Part shown: piece by piece, positions 48,479-61,205 of the stretch
Position numbering within the stretch: the stretch's first letter is position 1
How the letters are laid out: each line of letters begins with the position of its first letter
From: Polytrichum commune
Lineage: Eukaryota > Streptophyta > Polytrichopsida > Polytrichales > Polytrichaceae
Reading direction: 5' to 3'
DNA length: 64,000 bases
Assembly (NCBI GenBank): GCA_950295325.1
Contig: OX485803.1
Span: forward strand, 16,368,001-16,432,000
The notes under the pieces: generated by a model
Databases searched by the model: none
Seen by the model: the letters and a program-made list of their open reading frames with translations, nothing else
What the model was told of the DNA's origin: nothing
Made by a program: the position numbers and the translations under genes

Positions 48479-51400
48479 ATGGAGACAAACGTTACATCTA
48501 AGCATTTGGCTTCTGATAACATGCCAAATGATGATTTGTGTGAAGTCACTTCTTCTCATGTGAAAGCAAATGCTATTTTGAGTGATCATTCGTTTGATTC
48601 TAATTCAGTGATTGAGAATCTGCAATTTCAACCTACTTCAAAATCAAGATTCTTCATTCCGTTATTTCGTTTGCTTTCAATGCCTTTGGTTCGACCAACC
48701 TTGATGTCAGATGTTCTCAAGTTGGAACAAGGATTTATTCATGGGTATAGATCCGGAAGTGCCGTGTTTTATATCTCAGTTGTAAACAATGAAATGAAAA
48801 CTGAGGATGTGACCTCTGAATTGATAAATTCTTAGAATATACACTGGAAAAATGCAAGTGCAAAATTCGATGAGTTTCTAAAAGAAGATGAGGTTCTCAA
48901 CGAATTTGTGGGCAAAATGTTTTGGGTGTGGGATGGGAATCATTGTTTGCAAGCATGGAGGTCAGTTATCGATAAGCATCATTTTAAAGAGGCAACTTGG
49001 CACATTTCAATGGATTCTATTTTGTTGAATCCATCCCCTGATGTTGCGGTGCTGTTCACGGCAATGCACGATCTCAACAGGTAAGTTTTTATCGTGTAAT
49101 TTGTATTTTGTTTTTTCATTTTTCAAATTTTTAGTTTGTTTCTTATTCGTATTTTGTATTTCTTATTGAATTCGTTTTGGTTGGTTCAGTCATATTGAAC
49201 ATTCTCATGTGAAGACCAACCTTATGCATCAACTGTATCGTGTGCAAGCTATCGGAAATTTACCCATTGAAAACTTCAAAAATTTATTGACACCTGACCA
49301 ATACAAAAAGTGCATCACAAAGACAATTGCAACGTGGTACTCGCTTACACGGGATCTCTTCTTAGATTATTTATATAATGTAAGTTTCATACCACTCTTC
49401 GCATTCTTCGTTTTTTTCATTAGCTTTCTTGTTTTAATCGTATTTTTGTATTTAACTGATTTAACGTATTTCTGTGTTTAGCGTGATATTGCTGATGCAG
49501 GAGATTTGGCCAAGAAAAAATATTTTGAGGTTATTCAAGAGCATGAGAGGTCTGTCGAAGGAGTTACTGAATTTATGAATGCAGCAATGGATGCCAAACG
49601 TGTCAAACTAGACTCTAGTCTTGCAAAGCATTACCCATTGCGGATCCCAGTTTGGGACATGATTTCTTGGCTCAAATCAAACAGCATTATGATTTGTGTT
49701 ATGAAGAACCTCAAATGAATAAAGAAAAGCTTCAACATCTTGTGACATCGAAAGTAGATGCCGCGCAGAAGGTTAAATGGTTGGAGCTATGGAATTCAAC
49801 TCCTGCATTTCGCATGTCTTTAAAATTTCCAAAGATGCCTATTTCCGATAAGGCTTTTGATTTGTGGTTACACAAAGCAACCTTTTGGAGTCAGGTAATA
49901 ATATCTCGTTGAAATCTGTTTTGATCTGAATAATTGTAAGTATTATTTTCATATTATATGTATTCCATATTTTTGTTCTCACTTGTTTTTTTTTTCTTTC
50001 AACAGTTGGCTAAAGAAACTCTTGTTCTCTATGATTCTACAATTTCTGAATTAAACATCATCATCAAGATCGCTCTTAAAACAGTGGAACCTTTGCCATT
50101 TTTTGCTGATTATGTTGAATCTTGGAGGGTTACTTATTGGGAAACGGCATTTTTCAAATTGTTCAAATCGAATGACGACATTATGAAAAACAAGACTTTT
50201 GACCTGGAGGACTTCAAGCCATGAGGCGGGTTGTTTACAGGTATTTGTGATATTTGTCTTGACTGTATTTTATGTTTGGCATTCTTCATTTTTTTCCAAT
50301 TTCTGTAATTCTTTTGACTTGAATCTAATTTTTTGGGTTACACAGATACTTTAAGCGTGTGTTGCTGCCTGCCAATGCTTTGGATAAGCTACCAACATTT
50401 TTTGACAGTTTCAAAGATGTTCAATGGAAGAATTCGATGTTCACTTCTGAAATATGCAAGGATTGGAATGAGGTCCATTGGTATGAATGCGGATGGTATT
50501 TGGATTGTCCTAAGAGTAAAACCCCACATTCCGAATTGGAATTGCGTAATCATCTTGAGCCAGCATTTGTTCCACCTACAGTGGAGGAAGATTTCCCACG
50601 TAGTGCACCCATTAAAGGCAAGAGGAAGAATAGTGTTCAAGTGCCCGAACAATCCAAAGACAATGGTCCAATGAATGATGAACCTTCTGGCAAGAAGCTG
50701 AAGGTTTCTAAACCTTCAACTTCATTAAGTACCAACCCTGGTTTTTCTACAATTTTGGAGCCTTTTACTTCTTTGATAATCAAGACTAAAGCTTCTCAAA
50801 CTACACAACGTAGTTATGACAATGACTCATTTGAGCTCATTTTGAATGATTCTTTTTTTAACATATTGAATGTCAAAGAAAAGACCGACTCTTGGCCTCA
50901 ATCTTTTCATGACATCAATGCATTTCTTACTAAGGTATTTTTCTTCCCAATTTTTGTAAACTTTATGTTAAATAACAAATCCAATTTTGTTTTGCATTTT
51001 GTGGCTCGATAATATTCTGAATTCTATTGATTATATTTATGTTGTTCAGGTTGGTGCAAATCGCACATTCTACTTTCAAGGTGTTCCAAAGGCAACACCA
51101 GCAATTGATTTGGTTATTGCAAATATTCCGGAGGGGCTCCCTGTGCCTGGAATTTCAACACTTTCGTCTTCCATACCTTCGTGGAATGCAAATATGATAA
51201 ATTTCTTCTTGTTCTTTTTTCATTTTGCATGCAATATCTTCACGACGATGGTGTTTTGTTGATATTTCATCTTGAAGATCTAAAGTGGACGAAAGAATTG
51301 TCTATATATTTTTTCAATTATAATTTCAAGGTTGGTCATGGACCTTGGACTTGTGTGAACCCACTTCGTCTAGCCAATCCTCGCAATCCAAACAAAACGG

Positions 51401-52450
51401 TTAGTTTCACATCTCTTTTCTTGATAATTTATTATTTTCAATGAATTTTGTTGTTTATGAACATTATAGTTTGATTAGTTTGTTATTTTACTTATGTTAT
51501 ATTTGTTGTGCAGAGCATCAAGTTCACTGCTATCTTGCTTGTACGCTCTTTCAGTGATACTATTCGATTGAAATGCGTGCCTTTGCCTTTTCAAATGAAT
51601 ATTGACAAAGATCTTTCGGAGAATGGTATGAGTCTGGATGATGATGTTTTATACAACTTCACGGATGCTAGTTCTCAACTAATGAGAGATGATGGTATCA
51701 CAGCTTGGAGAGGCCCGCGAGAAAAACATCCATTGTTTTTCCAATGTTTGATTGATGCTTTTTCAAAACCCGAAGGCATTGTTGCAGACCTCACTGCTGG
51801 CACAGGTATACAACATTTTCTTTTTGCTTTGAAATTATTTTATTACGTCTTTTTTACAAACTAACATGTTCTCATTTATTTATGTTTTGATAATTGTTTC
51901 TTATATCTTTGATAGGACCTTCCATACATGCTTGCCGCGCTTTGAAGCGTCACCTCTTGGCGTTGGAAGGTGATAAAGATGTTTTTGATTCCGTCTTGAA
52001 GCCTTTAATTCTACAATCCCCTTTGCCTATTGGCAAAGATATCAATTTGGAAGACTCGGATGATTCTCCAATTGTTAATCGTGAGGCCGTCAATTTATTT
52101 TGTGAGTAAGTTTTGTTTGTTTATCTTGTTTAAAACCTTCATATGGTTGATTGTGTAATTTTTACTTGCATTATATTGTATATGCATTTAGTTGGATTAT
52201 TATGAATACTAACACATTTATGTTGTCATGTGCTAGCAATGTGATACCTCAATGTCGCCGACGTTGGCGACCTTTTTTTGAAGATCCAAATTTTGTAGCA
52301 AGTCCATCACCTCCACGAAGCCTCCCTATTTATGCCGAGACCATGGCTTCCGTTCTTGCTGCTCAATCTTCCCCTTCCTCTACCCATAGCAAATCTAAAC
52401 GGTATGATCGTCAGGTTTTGGAGTTCATAGATTTAGAGGCCGAATCATGA
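48479..52450 (+). pseudogene. Nine-exon gene with a DNA amino-methyltransferase-like C-terminal domain, decayed
   Basis: Exons: 48,479-49,080; 49,190-49,379; 49,482-49,894; 50,006-50,240; 50,346-50,934; 51,050-51,399; 51,514-51,805; 51,916-52,105; 52,237-52,450, all with GT-AG borders. Total about 1,025 codons, stop TGA 52,448. Breaks: TAG at 48,833-48,835 and three shifts (about 49,660, 50,220, 51,185), each equal to a single-base deletion by exon-phase arithmetic. The N-terminal two thirds are not recognised. The C-terminal part has, in order, IDLVIANIPEG (motif IV position), QYLHDDGVLLIFH (motifs V-VI), then EKHPLFFQCLIDAFS (motif X) and VADLTAGTGPSIHACRALKR (motif I, SAM binding) with ALEGD (motif II). 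This IV-to-X-to-I order is that of permuted (beta-class) N4-cytosine/N6-adenine DNA methyltransferases. The catalytic (D/N)PP(Y/W) is altered to NIPE, so activity is doubtful. It sits as the right-hand gene of the giant transposon. Confidence 0.65.
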
Positions 52451-52849
52451 TCAACCTCCATCACTTTAACTTATACTAATAATTATTATTTTTTGGCACG
52501 TGTTCAACTCTCAAATTTACACTTGGTATCAATACTTTGAAATACATTAACTTATGATATACCTTGAAGGACTTACACATGTTTTATGTCCAACTCTATC
52601 TTTTTTGCACTCTCTATATTTATGTTGTATAATGACCAATTATAAAATTTAGTATCATTGCACCATGTTTTGTTTTATTGTTCAATGTGTTCATATTATG
52701 AATGTTAATGATCATCATTATCATGAGCATCATTCACTTCAACTTTGTCCATTCCATTGTCATACGGCATGCAATACAACTATGAAAATTTGTATATGAT
52801 AAATATATATATGCCCCTAGTCATGTACATATTGGTCTTTTTCGTTGCT

Positions 52850-53019
52850 CACTACTCACAATCTAGCATTCATGTTGTTTGTCCTTCCCAATCTTCTTAT
52901 TATTGAACCCTAAAAATTTATTTCTTTAGGCCACGGTTATAGGATACTAGGGGACCTATTACCAAATATTTTGTTTTCTTCACTGCTCACTGCTCACCGC
53001 TCACAAGATAGCACTCCCC
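52850..53019 (-). repeat. Right terminal inverted repeat with subterminal cluster
   Basis: Ends in CTCACAAGATAGCACTCCCC, inverse of the left terminus with substitutions, and is preceded by CACTGCTCACTGCTCACCGC. A further CTCACTACTCACAATCTAGC copy lies at about 52,847-52,866. Confidence 0.7.
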
Positions 53020-55730
53020 AATGTAAAATATAAGTATACATTTAGATTTCTTCCTTGACATAAGACAATCTAATAAATAAGGTTTCAAAAACCAAATTTT
53101 CCTTTAAATTATTATAAGACTTGGTGGGGCTCATGAAAATTGTGTATATATGTCGTACATTCAACCCCTACATCCTTTAAGAGTTAACAATTAAATTTCA
53201 GTTTGAGTGGCTTTAGTTAAGATAAAAAAAATACATTTAGTGAACCTCATAACACTACACAACTCCTTGGTTGTGTTTTGTGAGACCTTGTATTATATGA
53301 GCATAATCATCCTTTAAGTATGGGATTCCCCGTTTATGGGGAGCACATGGAGAGCAAACATGTTGTGTATTGTTGCAAGCAACTACAAATGATCAAAGTG
53401 TTTTAAACAAAACCTCTTTCTTTGAACAAAGATCATCATGTATAAACTTAGTAATGTTATGTTGGTGTAGCGTCCAAACTTGATTATGTAGGCAATGACT
53501 CCTAAATTCAAGAATTGATGGGAGCAAAGCAATAGTACATTGGTTATCCCAATTATTGCGTGTTACTATTCGAAGTTACGCAATGCAATAATGTCTTATT
53601 CAAGGGTTCAATTTTTACTAACAAAAATTCTATAGATTGTTCGGAGATTATATAACATACACCATGTTGCTTTCATCTATGATCCATAAATAAGTTGTTG
53701 GAAAAGGGTGACCTTTTGGAATAATTGGTATAACTTAATGTTGACGTAGGTAGTGATATAACAATACGTAGAAGGTTTCATCCCACAAAACACATCCCAT
53801 TTTTCCAAACAATGTGCCACATGTAAGCTAGATGTGCTTCACATCCTTCGGGCCAATTCATGGACCAAATGGAACTACACCATGTATGGTATTTAGTGTC
53901 ACTTACTATTTGGAATTATATATGGCTATAGCAACTTATTATAGATTACATTCTCCACCAACAACTATGAGATATGTTGTATAGACAATATGTGACATAA
54001 ATGACTACATTTGGTAAAAACAAATCTAAGGAAAAAGTTGTAGCATTGTGTAACTCCGAATAGTAAATGACACTAAACGCCATAATTGATGTACCCCTCG
54101 TTAACCCTTGAAGCACGGTGGGGTCTAAATATGTGATCATATACACAATTTATACGGGCCTCACGAAGTTCAAAAATAGGATTTAATGTACTTTTATGGG
54201 TTCATATATTATCTTATATCCATGAAAAAATGAAAATACATTCATACTTGACAATGATGATGAAAACACAACACATGTATATGCATCCTAGGGCACCCAA
54301 GTTGCGTATTTGAACTTAAATCTTACATAGCTTCAAGGTATTTAACCAATTCAAAAATTGCTCTTGAATAAAATGTTATCCTTGGATAAAGTCACTTTTG
54401 ACACATTTAACAAACCACATAAATAGTTTGGGATGCCATGGACACAAAGGGTCATTCTAAGTTTCAATGTTAAGACTTTGTTCTCAAGTTTTGCGATTGT
54501 TTTTGTAAAATAAAAAATAGAATAAAAAATCCAACTACCCAAAAGCTATATTGTCATAATACAATCCATACATGTGCACAATCGCTCATTGACATCATGC
54601 TACCAAACAATCACACTTGCCCGTGAACGAGAGCTCCTTACAACACAAGCCTCAATGTTTGTCACTACTCGGTGGGCATTTCTAGGACTTAACATCTAAG
54701 GTATGTGGCCCTATTGTGGGTATTTTCAACTCCTCGTATATCTATAGTAGATGGTGTTGCAATCATCACATTAAGCACCGAGCATAATAGGTGTTATAAT
54801 TAGATTCACAAGTTTTAATGGCCATCATTAGCAATTCACATGGCATTCCAACCCACCAAAGTATGTTGTACTTGAATTTGTAAGCAAAAGTTAAAGGGGC
54901 TTAAAGATTTATTGGCAGCTGATCCAAATCAACATGCGAGTTTGATGGATAGCCTCATGATCAAAATGTACTTATTGTGCAAAATTTATGGGTGTTGGTT
55001 TTTAGCACCATCTACCTTATGACCGTTGCATCAACTCGAAAAGTTGTGTCATCCAACTAACAATTGCACATTGTGAATAGTGTGATCTGAAGTTTCAAGA
55101 ATGAAGTAGAAATGCAAAAGACATAAGAATCCAAAGGGAAGATTTACTATTGTCTCCATATGATCATATAGGCCTTCCCAAATGTGTTAATTATTAATCA
55201 TGGAGTGGTTTATATAGTTTGAGCACATAGTCCAATCTTATCGTAACACGTGTTTGTAAATTGTTTGTTCTTGATTGGAATCAAGCTTGCCATTGATAAC
55301 ATTATTAAGACCATAGAGTTTGTTCTCTTTCCATTTGAGGATGCCTAGTTCAAGGAAGGCAGTGATTGGGAAGGTACTAAGCACGTTCTAATAAGGATTT
55401 GGCTAGTGTTGGAACTTACATAGTAAGTATCATGTCCAGAGTTCGGGAAGTTTTTGAAGCCTTAGTGGCTAATTGCCGGTAGTTGCTACGAAGGGTCGGA
55501 TTTTTTCCAATTTACATCGGCAAGAGCCGGTCTTTTGTAAAATCAATCGGCCAATTGCCTATATTTTCATATTTTCATTGGCTAATATCTGATTAAATGG
55601 AATTCATATCGGCACTAATTGTTTAAAAAATGTATGAAAAGTTATTAGAAATCATTTCTTAGTACAAAATCTTGAATAAGTGAAAAGAAAGGCATGTTCA
55701 AAACTTTAAATTTGAAGAGTTAATATCCTT

Positions 55731-55780
55731 GGCAGGAATTGAACCTAGCAATGCCTTCACCGCTTGAAGGCCAAGGGTCC
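55731..55780 (-). other. tRNA-like A and B boxes, closely spaced
   Basis: On the minus strand TGGCCTTCAAGCGG (55,773-55,760) resembles the A box and GGTTCAATTCC (55,745-55,735) is an exact B box, but only about 15 bp separate them, too few for a tRNA. It is probably a tRNA or tRNA-derived SINE relic. Confidence 0.3.
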
Positions 55781-58666
55781 CCCAATTCTTCATAGAAGCA
55801 ATTGGATTTGGTCATGGAGAGGTTGCATAATTCAAAAAGTTTAAGGTTTAGGGTACTTCCTCAAGTGCATCATCAGATGCCCCAGACAAATAGCACTATG
55901 GATGCTTCCGGCTGAAATCCAATAACTCACAAGAAGAATCGGCTGCATTTCCGGGACATTTGCTGGTCCATCAGCTGCCGGAGGATTGAAATTACAGTCG
56001 GATTGCCATCCGATGGTTGGAAATTTGGACCGGCCATGAGGGGAAATCCATCGGCTGATAATGAACTAGCCTTCGGTTTTCCCCGAACATAGATCATGTC
56101 AAGATGAAGGAAAGACCAGATATGGAAGCAATGTTTATCAAACACGTGGTGAGAGTTGACTAGTAATATTAGGAAAGGGACAAGACATGCTCTCAGGTTC
56201 AGTTTGAGGCCAATCAAATATTCGAAACCCTCCACATTATTGTAGATTTTAGCCATGGTCCACATATACACCATGAAGGCGCCGAGTTATATTATATACC
56301 ACTCACCTATAAGCATCCGATCAAGAAGCCACACAAGGCCTACATAAATTAATTATTTGACACCCATTGATTGAGAGTCATGTCTCTACTTACGCACACA
56401 ATCATCACCTCTCAGCTCTCCCAAAGTTTTTGCAAAGTTTCCCCAAATGATGTATATTTTCGACTACCATCACTATGTTGCATGTTGCATAATTCAGTAG
56501 ACAACACATGATAGAATACACCAACATAGACGCGAACAAGGCGGTTGAAATGCATAGTGGGTTCGCTGTGTGAAAGCATTGCAGGAGCCAAATGCAATAT
56601 GTAAACTACTTACGGGCCTAACGTAGACCAGTATGTCACGAGAGATCGAATGGCATAAAGTGGCCGATAGAGGTGCATGTAGAAAACGAATGCCACCGCA
56701 AAACAAGATTATAGTTATCTCATGTAATTATTACCGGAGCGATGTAAAAACCATTCCTCCGTTCCTCATGAAGCAAGAACCTTGGAGTGAACCATCTTTC
56801 ACTCCACACTTGTCGCACATGTATAAAGGTATCAATGGCCACATGGACCTTAGGAAGAGGCCAACATGGACCTTAGGAAGAGGTCTTTAAAGCTAAATTC
56901 GATGTTACAACTCAAACTAATATCCTCTAGGTTGCAAATCAATTCATGATTTCATCTATGTTGGATGAATGGATATCACCAAAAAGCCTCCACCCTTCAA
57001 TTTCGTCCTAGCCCGAATGGAGAAGTTTATAATGACATGTAGAGATTTCTCTCTTTGTAACACAATGTATGATTCCAATCTATCATTGGAATATACGCAA
57101 CTTAGCCAAGTCTATACTATGTCTTCTTACACTCCTTAATCTCGGGTAATGTCACATTCTTGTATTTCTCTAAAGTCCACCCGGCCGCTTTGGCCACGCA
57201 TGCCTTCAAAGATATCCCTCGTGTGAATCGAGTCCTCGCCGTTGATTCCACATTACTGCACGAACCTTCGCTTGTTGATTCCATGAAGCACATAAGTTTA
57301 AGTATTAACAAATACTTGTGTAACTTATGGTGGCCTCTCCTTTACAGGCCTTCACATTCCATTACTAAGTTCAACCTCAATGGTCAATCACCAATACATT
57401 CAAAAGTTACACACACCCCTTCCTACCTAATGTAGCCAACACTTTAAGTCAAAAACTATAAGAGTGTGTCACTAGTTTTTGGAAGTTTGGACATAGTCTC
57501 GGTTTTTTGGCTTTCAAAAATTCATATGAAGTCCAAAAAATGAGTTCTTGGTATCCATGGATAGGTAATGAAGTCCTCTACATGAATATGCAATAATATT
57601 TCTACTGCCACAAAGTATATGGTCGCAATTCTACGCTGTTCCCTTTGAACCTACACTTTTTCACTAGTTTTTGGAAGTTTGGACATAGTCTCGGTTTTTT
57701 GGCTCTAAAAAATTCATATGAAGTCCAACAAAACTAAATTCTCCAATAAGAGACTTTGTACATCCGCATAAGTATAAGGCTAACCAATGTAAATCCAAAT
57801 ATTCAAATAAAGCCATAAATTGAACTTTAAATCATTCACGCCCAACTATTACTAACAAGAGGTCAAACACTCTTCAAGGCCAACTAGCCTTGGCTCCTAA
57901 CCTTACATCCATGCACACACACGTGCTCCTATCTTACTTCCCACGCACCCACATTTATAACACGTGGAGTGCCAAGGAGCACGAAGGAAAGAGATGATGA
58001 GTGAGGGAAGAATGAGGGATTATATAGTGAGTTTGAGGGGGTGAGCACCCTCAAGGCTCACGATAAGCCCTCGAGATTTCCTCCTATTTTGTAGGCTCTA
58101 ATCCTATCTTCTAAGCCTTCGTCCCTCAAATGATCAATAAGGATCCTAATTCAAACATTTAACTAATCTTGGCTTTCTACCTACCACACTTTACCAAGGT
58201 TTGTCCTTCTCCTACTTAAATCCACTCCACAAAAGCCTAATGCTTCAAACTAAGTTTTCTTCAAGCTTCATTCTTTTTATATTTTTGTGAATAATCATAA
58301 ATCACCAAAACACCACTTGTAATGTTTTACAAGTGTTAACAACCAATGTGGGCATCAATTTTGGGCTCACAATGGAAGATACTTTTGTATGCGATAAGTC
58401 CCACTCTCATTTTTTAGCGCCTTTCTATTCATCTCATGTATACAATCAAGGTTTGTAGTAGGTTAGTTGTACTAAGTAGAGAATACTTGAATTATCACAA
58501 TAAGCCTCAAGTTTCATGGTGTCTACGTAAAGTCATTCGTGGGGAAGGCAAAAACACAATAAACTATTCTATGACTTGGATTCTTTCTTTATAGATGTGG
58601 ATACTCATAAATAGTATAAGAATCCCGAATTAGTTTAGTGGGACCCAATTGGAAATGATCAAGCGG

Positions 58667-59250
58667 GAGTATTTACTAAGCCCCTTCATTCATAACAATT
58701 GAATTTATACAGACACCAAAAAGCTCTAAGCGTTTCAAAACCCCTTAATGTACAAGCAAACGTAAACATGAGGTTGCAACTATAAGTAAAGTAGTTCAAA
58801 GCTTGTTGAAGATTCATGGCCTTATCTTACTTAAAATTTACATAATGCTAGATTGGTCACTAAGGGCCACTTCACACATGAGCCAAGACCCGTGACCATG
58901 AAATTTTGAGAACCCAAAAGAAAGTGACCAAAGGCCATCCCAACACACCGATGGTCATGGATCCTCAAATATATTGTAAAGTCATATGTGACCAGGTCCT
59001 CAACCAAATGTTTTTTCAATGAATTTCTATTCATGCGGGTTCTCATACATGATGAAATAGAATAAATTTACACTTGTGAGCGTTCAGAGTGCCATGGTCT
59101 CCCAGTTTTGTGTTAGGCCAACCTCCAAGAGGTGGTTTTTGAAAACAGTCCAAGTAACCTGAAACAATATCCACTCAACGTCATGGAGGAATCCATGTAG
59201 ACGTTACATCCATCTTGCATTCACATACTCCGTGGGTCCCTCAAGCATAG
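58667..59250 (+). mobile_element. Retroposon copy with truncated Harbinger-like MITE inside
   Basis: From AGTATTTACTAAGCCCC (58,667) the sequence parallels 18,703 onward up to GGTCACTAA (58,855-58,863). There a GGGCCACTTCACACATGAG terminus begins (58,864). The MITE part follows the element at 60,119 up to GGGTCCCTCAAG and then diverges, so its right end is missing. Confidence 0.65.
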
Positions 59251-59972
59251 TATGTGCAAAATAAATGAATTATGAACAAAAAAATGTCTATGACAACACA
59301 TCATAATTGTTGCACATGTTGATATCTTGTGATATTTATCAAAATAACCTTGTGAAAGTCAAAGCCACATCATGGCCTTGGAAATAACTCATGAGAGGTT
59401 AGAAAATAGGCTTAGAGCATCCAAGGCGCATTAGTACCGCTTGCCAACTAATTAATATTTACAAATTAACTAGTAGTTCACAATAACTACGAGGGAGAAA
59501 ATAGGTCTAACATGCCAACTCGGAGGCATTTCACTAAAGTAAGCTCCATCCGAGCTTCTTGATGGACTCATCCGATTACCGGATGACTTTACTAAAGTGC
59601 CACGAATCCCCGGCCTTCAAAACCCCTTTATGTACGAGCAAACGCAAATCACGGCAGGGGTAAGAGGTGCCATACATGAACAATCCATCACCAAATTAAC
59701 GAACGTCAACATCCCAAAGACAAACATCAAAAACCTCATGAAAAACATACATCAAAATGCCATTAAATACCTAACATACCTCGTACTCAACAAAAGGAAA
59801 CTCGACAATAAACAAGCCACCATTACACCCCCCTAATGTGGAGATATAATCTTAAAACCCATAGAGCCCACCTCCTAAAGAGGCATAACCCCTCATGTGA
59901 TACCACGACTAAGTTGTGGTAAACATTTGGGTAACGGGCTTGCATTCATGCCGGTACAATGTACGGGCGTTT

Positions 59973-60011
59973 GTTATTCTTTTCTTTTTCTTTTCTTTTC
60001 TTTTCTTTTCT
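59973..60011. repeat. TTTTC microsatellite
   Basis: Pentanucleotide TTTTC repeats with minor interruptions at the left edge of the second retroposon copy. Confidence 0.9.
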
Positions 60012-60118
60012 ATGAGCAAACGCAAACATGAGGTTGCAACTATAAGTAGTTCAAAGCTTGTTGAAGATTCATGGCCTTATCTTACTTAAAATTTACATAA
60101 TGCTAGATCGGTCACTAA

Positions 60119-60601
60119 GGGCCACTTCACACATGAGCCAAGAGCCGTGACCATGAAATTCTGAGAACCCCAAAGAAATTGACCAAAGGCCATCCCAACA
60201 CACCGATGGTCATGGATCCTCAAATATATTGTAAAGTCATATGTGACTGGGTCCTCAACCAAATGCTATTTCAATGAATTTCTATTCATGCGGGTTCTCA
60301 TACATGATGAAATAGAATAAATCAACCCTTGTGAGCGTTCGGAGTGCCATGGTCTCCCGGTTTTGTGCTAGGCCAACCTCCAAGAGGTGGTTTTTGAAAA
60401 CAATCCAAGTGACCTGAAACAATATCCACTCAACATTATGTAGGAATCCATGTAGACTTTACATCCATCTTGCATTCACATACTCCATGGGTCCCTCAAG
60501 TGTAGTGTGAAGCGAACTTGGACCGGCTTTGCCTATTCCACCAATGAGAGTGCTTGAAGTGTAAAAGTCATGGGCTCTCAATCTCATGTGTGAAGTGGCC
60601 C
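60119..60601. mobile_element. PIF/Harbinger-like MITE, 483 bp, TAA duplication
   Basis: Perfect or near-perfect terminal repeats GGGCCACTTCACACATGAG and CTCATGTGTGAAGTGGCCC are flanked by TAA on both sides (60,116-60,118 and 60,602-60,604). The flanking retroposon continues across it (…GGTCACTAA | TAATCTTGATGGAACTTC), and the copy at 18,703-18,918 shows the uninterrupted site ACTAATCTCGATGG. TAA duplications are characteristic of PIF/Harbinger (Tourist) elements. No coding capacity. Confidence 0.85.
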
Positions 60602-61205
60602 TAATCTTGATGGAACTTCAAACTCCATATTGAATATATTGGCCCTTATTGAACAATAAGTTATTCAATAAGTGACTATGAATAAACCCCCTATATATGA
60701 TAGGTTTATAGAGAGAAAAAATGTATATGTACTAATTGTAGGCTAGAGAACGGACTCATGAATTTATACTAATAATTTTAAATTTATTGTGATAAATGCC
60801 TCCACTACATACATAGGTTTTCATATCATGAAATGAACATGCCTCCATTACATATCCAAGTCATCGGGAAATGTTACAATATGACAACAATGGATGAGAA
60901 TGTAAATTGGATGAAACTAGCTCATTTATTGTCAATTTTTCTCTAAACCTTAGGGGCCCCTTTTGTGAATCTACATGTACTTCAAAATTCTTAATAGTTT
61001 TTTTGAATGTACACACTAAAAAAGAAAAAAAGAAAAAACATTTCCCTTATGTATACTACGAAAAATAACGCCTCAAATAATACTCCTTATTATACTCATG
61101 TGTAGTTCATATGTGGTATGAAGAGTGCACCCCAGGGTAAAGACCTATATGTTTCATGATTTACATTTTGTGTTTGAATACATGAGTTCATTTTCTAGCC
61201 TATTG

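Larger units (their letters stand above)
34191..53019. mobile_element. Giant TIR DNA transposon, about 18.8 kb
   Basis: Both ends are fixed by comparison with copy A: homology stops at 34,190 and resumes at 53,020. The ends are inverted repeats: left GGAGGGAAGCTAACACATGA, right, read inward on the other strand, GGGGAGTGCTATCTTGTGAG. Both are followed by clusters of GTGAGCAGTGAGC and then weaker matches (AAATTTAGTAATTGG with ATATTTGGTAATAGG) over roughly 120 bp. Inside are a transposase near the left end, a divergent ORF, palindromic arrays and a methyltransferase-like gene near the right end. The transposase type suggests a Mutator-like (MULE) relation. No target-site duplication is visible, and 75 bp present in copy A (5,695-5,769) are missing at the junction, suggesting loss of target DNA on insertion. 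Confidence 0.75.
55297..60753. mobile_element. 5.46-kb composite insertion in copy B
   Basis: Copy A passes directly from CATTGA (ending 8,044) over four bases to ACTCATG (8,049), while copy B carries 5,457 extra bases. The insert holds no recognisable transposase or reverse transcriptase, but does hold two copies of a short retroposon, two Harbinger-like elements and a pentanucleotide microsatellite. A 60-bp sequence (core GGAAGTTTGGACATAGTCTC) is repeated at 57,479 and 57,669. Element type is unclear; terminal repeats are not obvious. Confidence 0.6.

Noticed and set aside
58752..60510. LTR retrotransposon with 500-bp direct repeats
   Set aside because: The repeats are a retroposon plus Harbinger-like MITE in two states; no TG…CA ends, primer-binding site or polyprotein between them.
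55297..60753. Autonomous transposon coding region inside the 5.46-kb insertion
   Set aside because: All frames are short; no transposase or reverse-transcriptase motifs seen.
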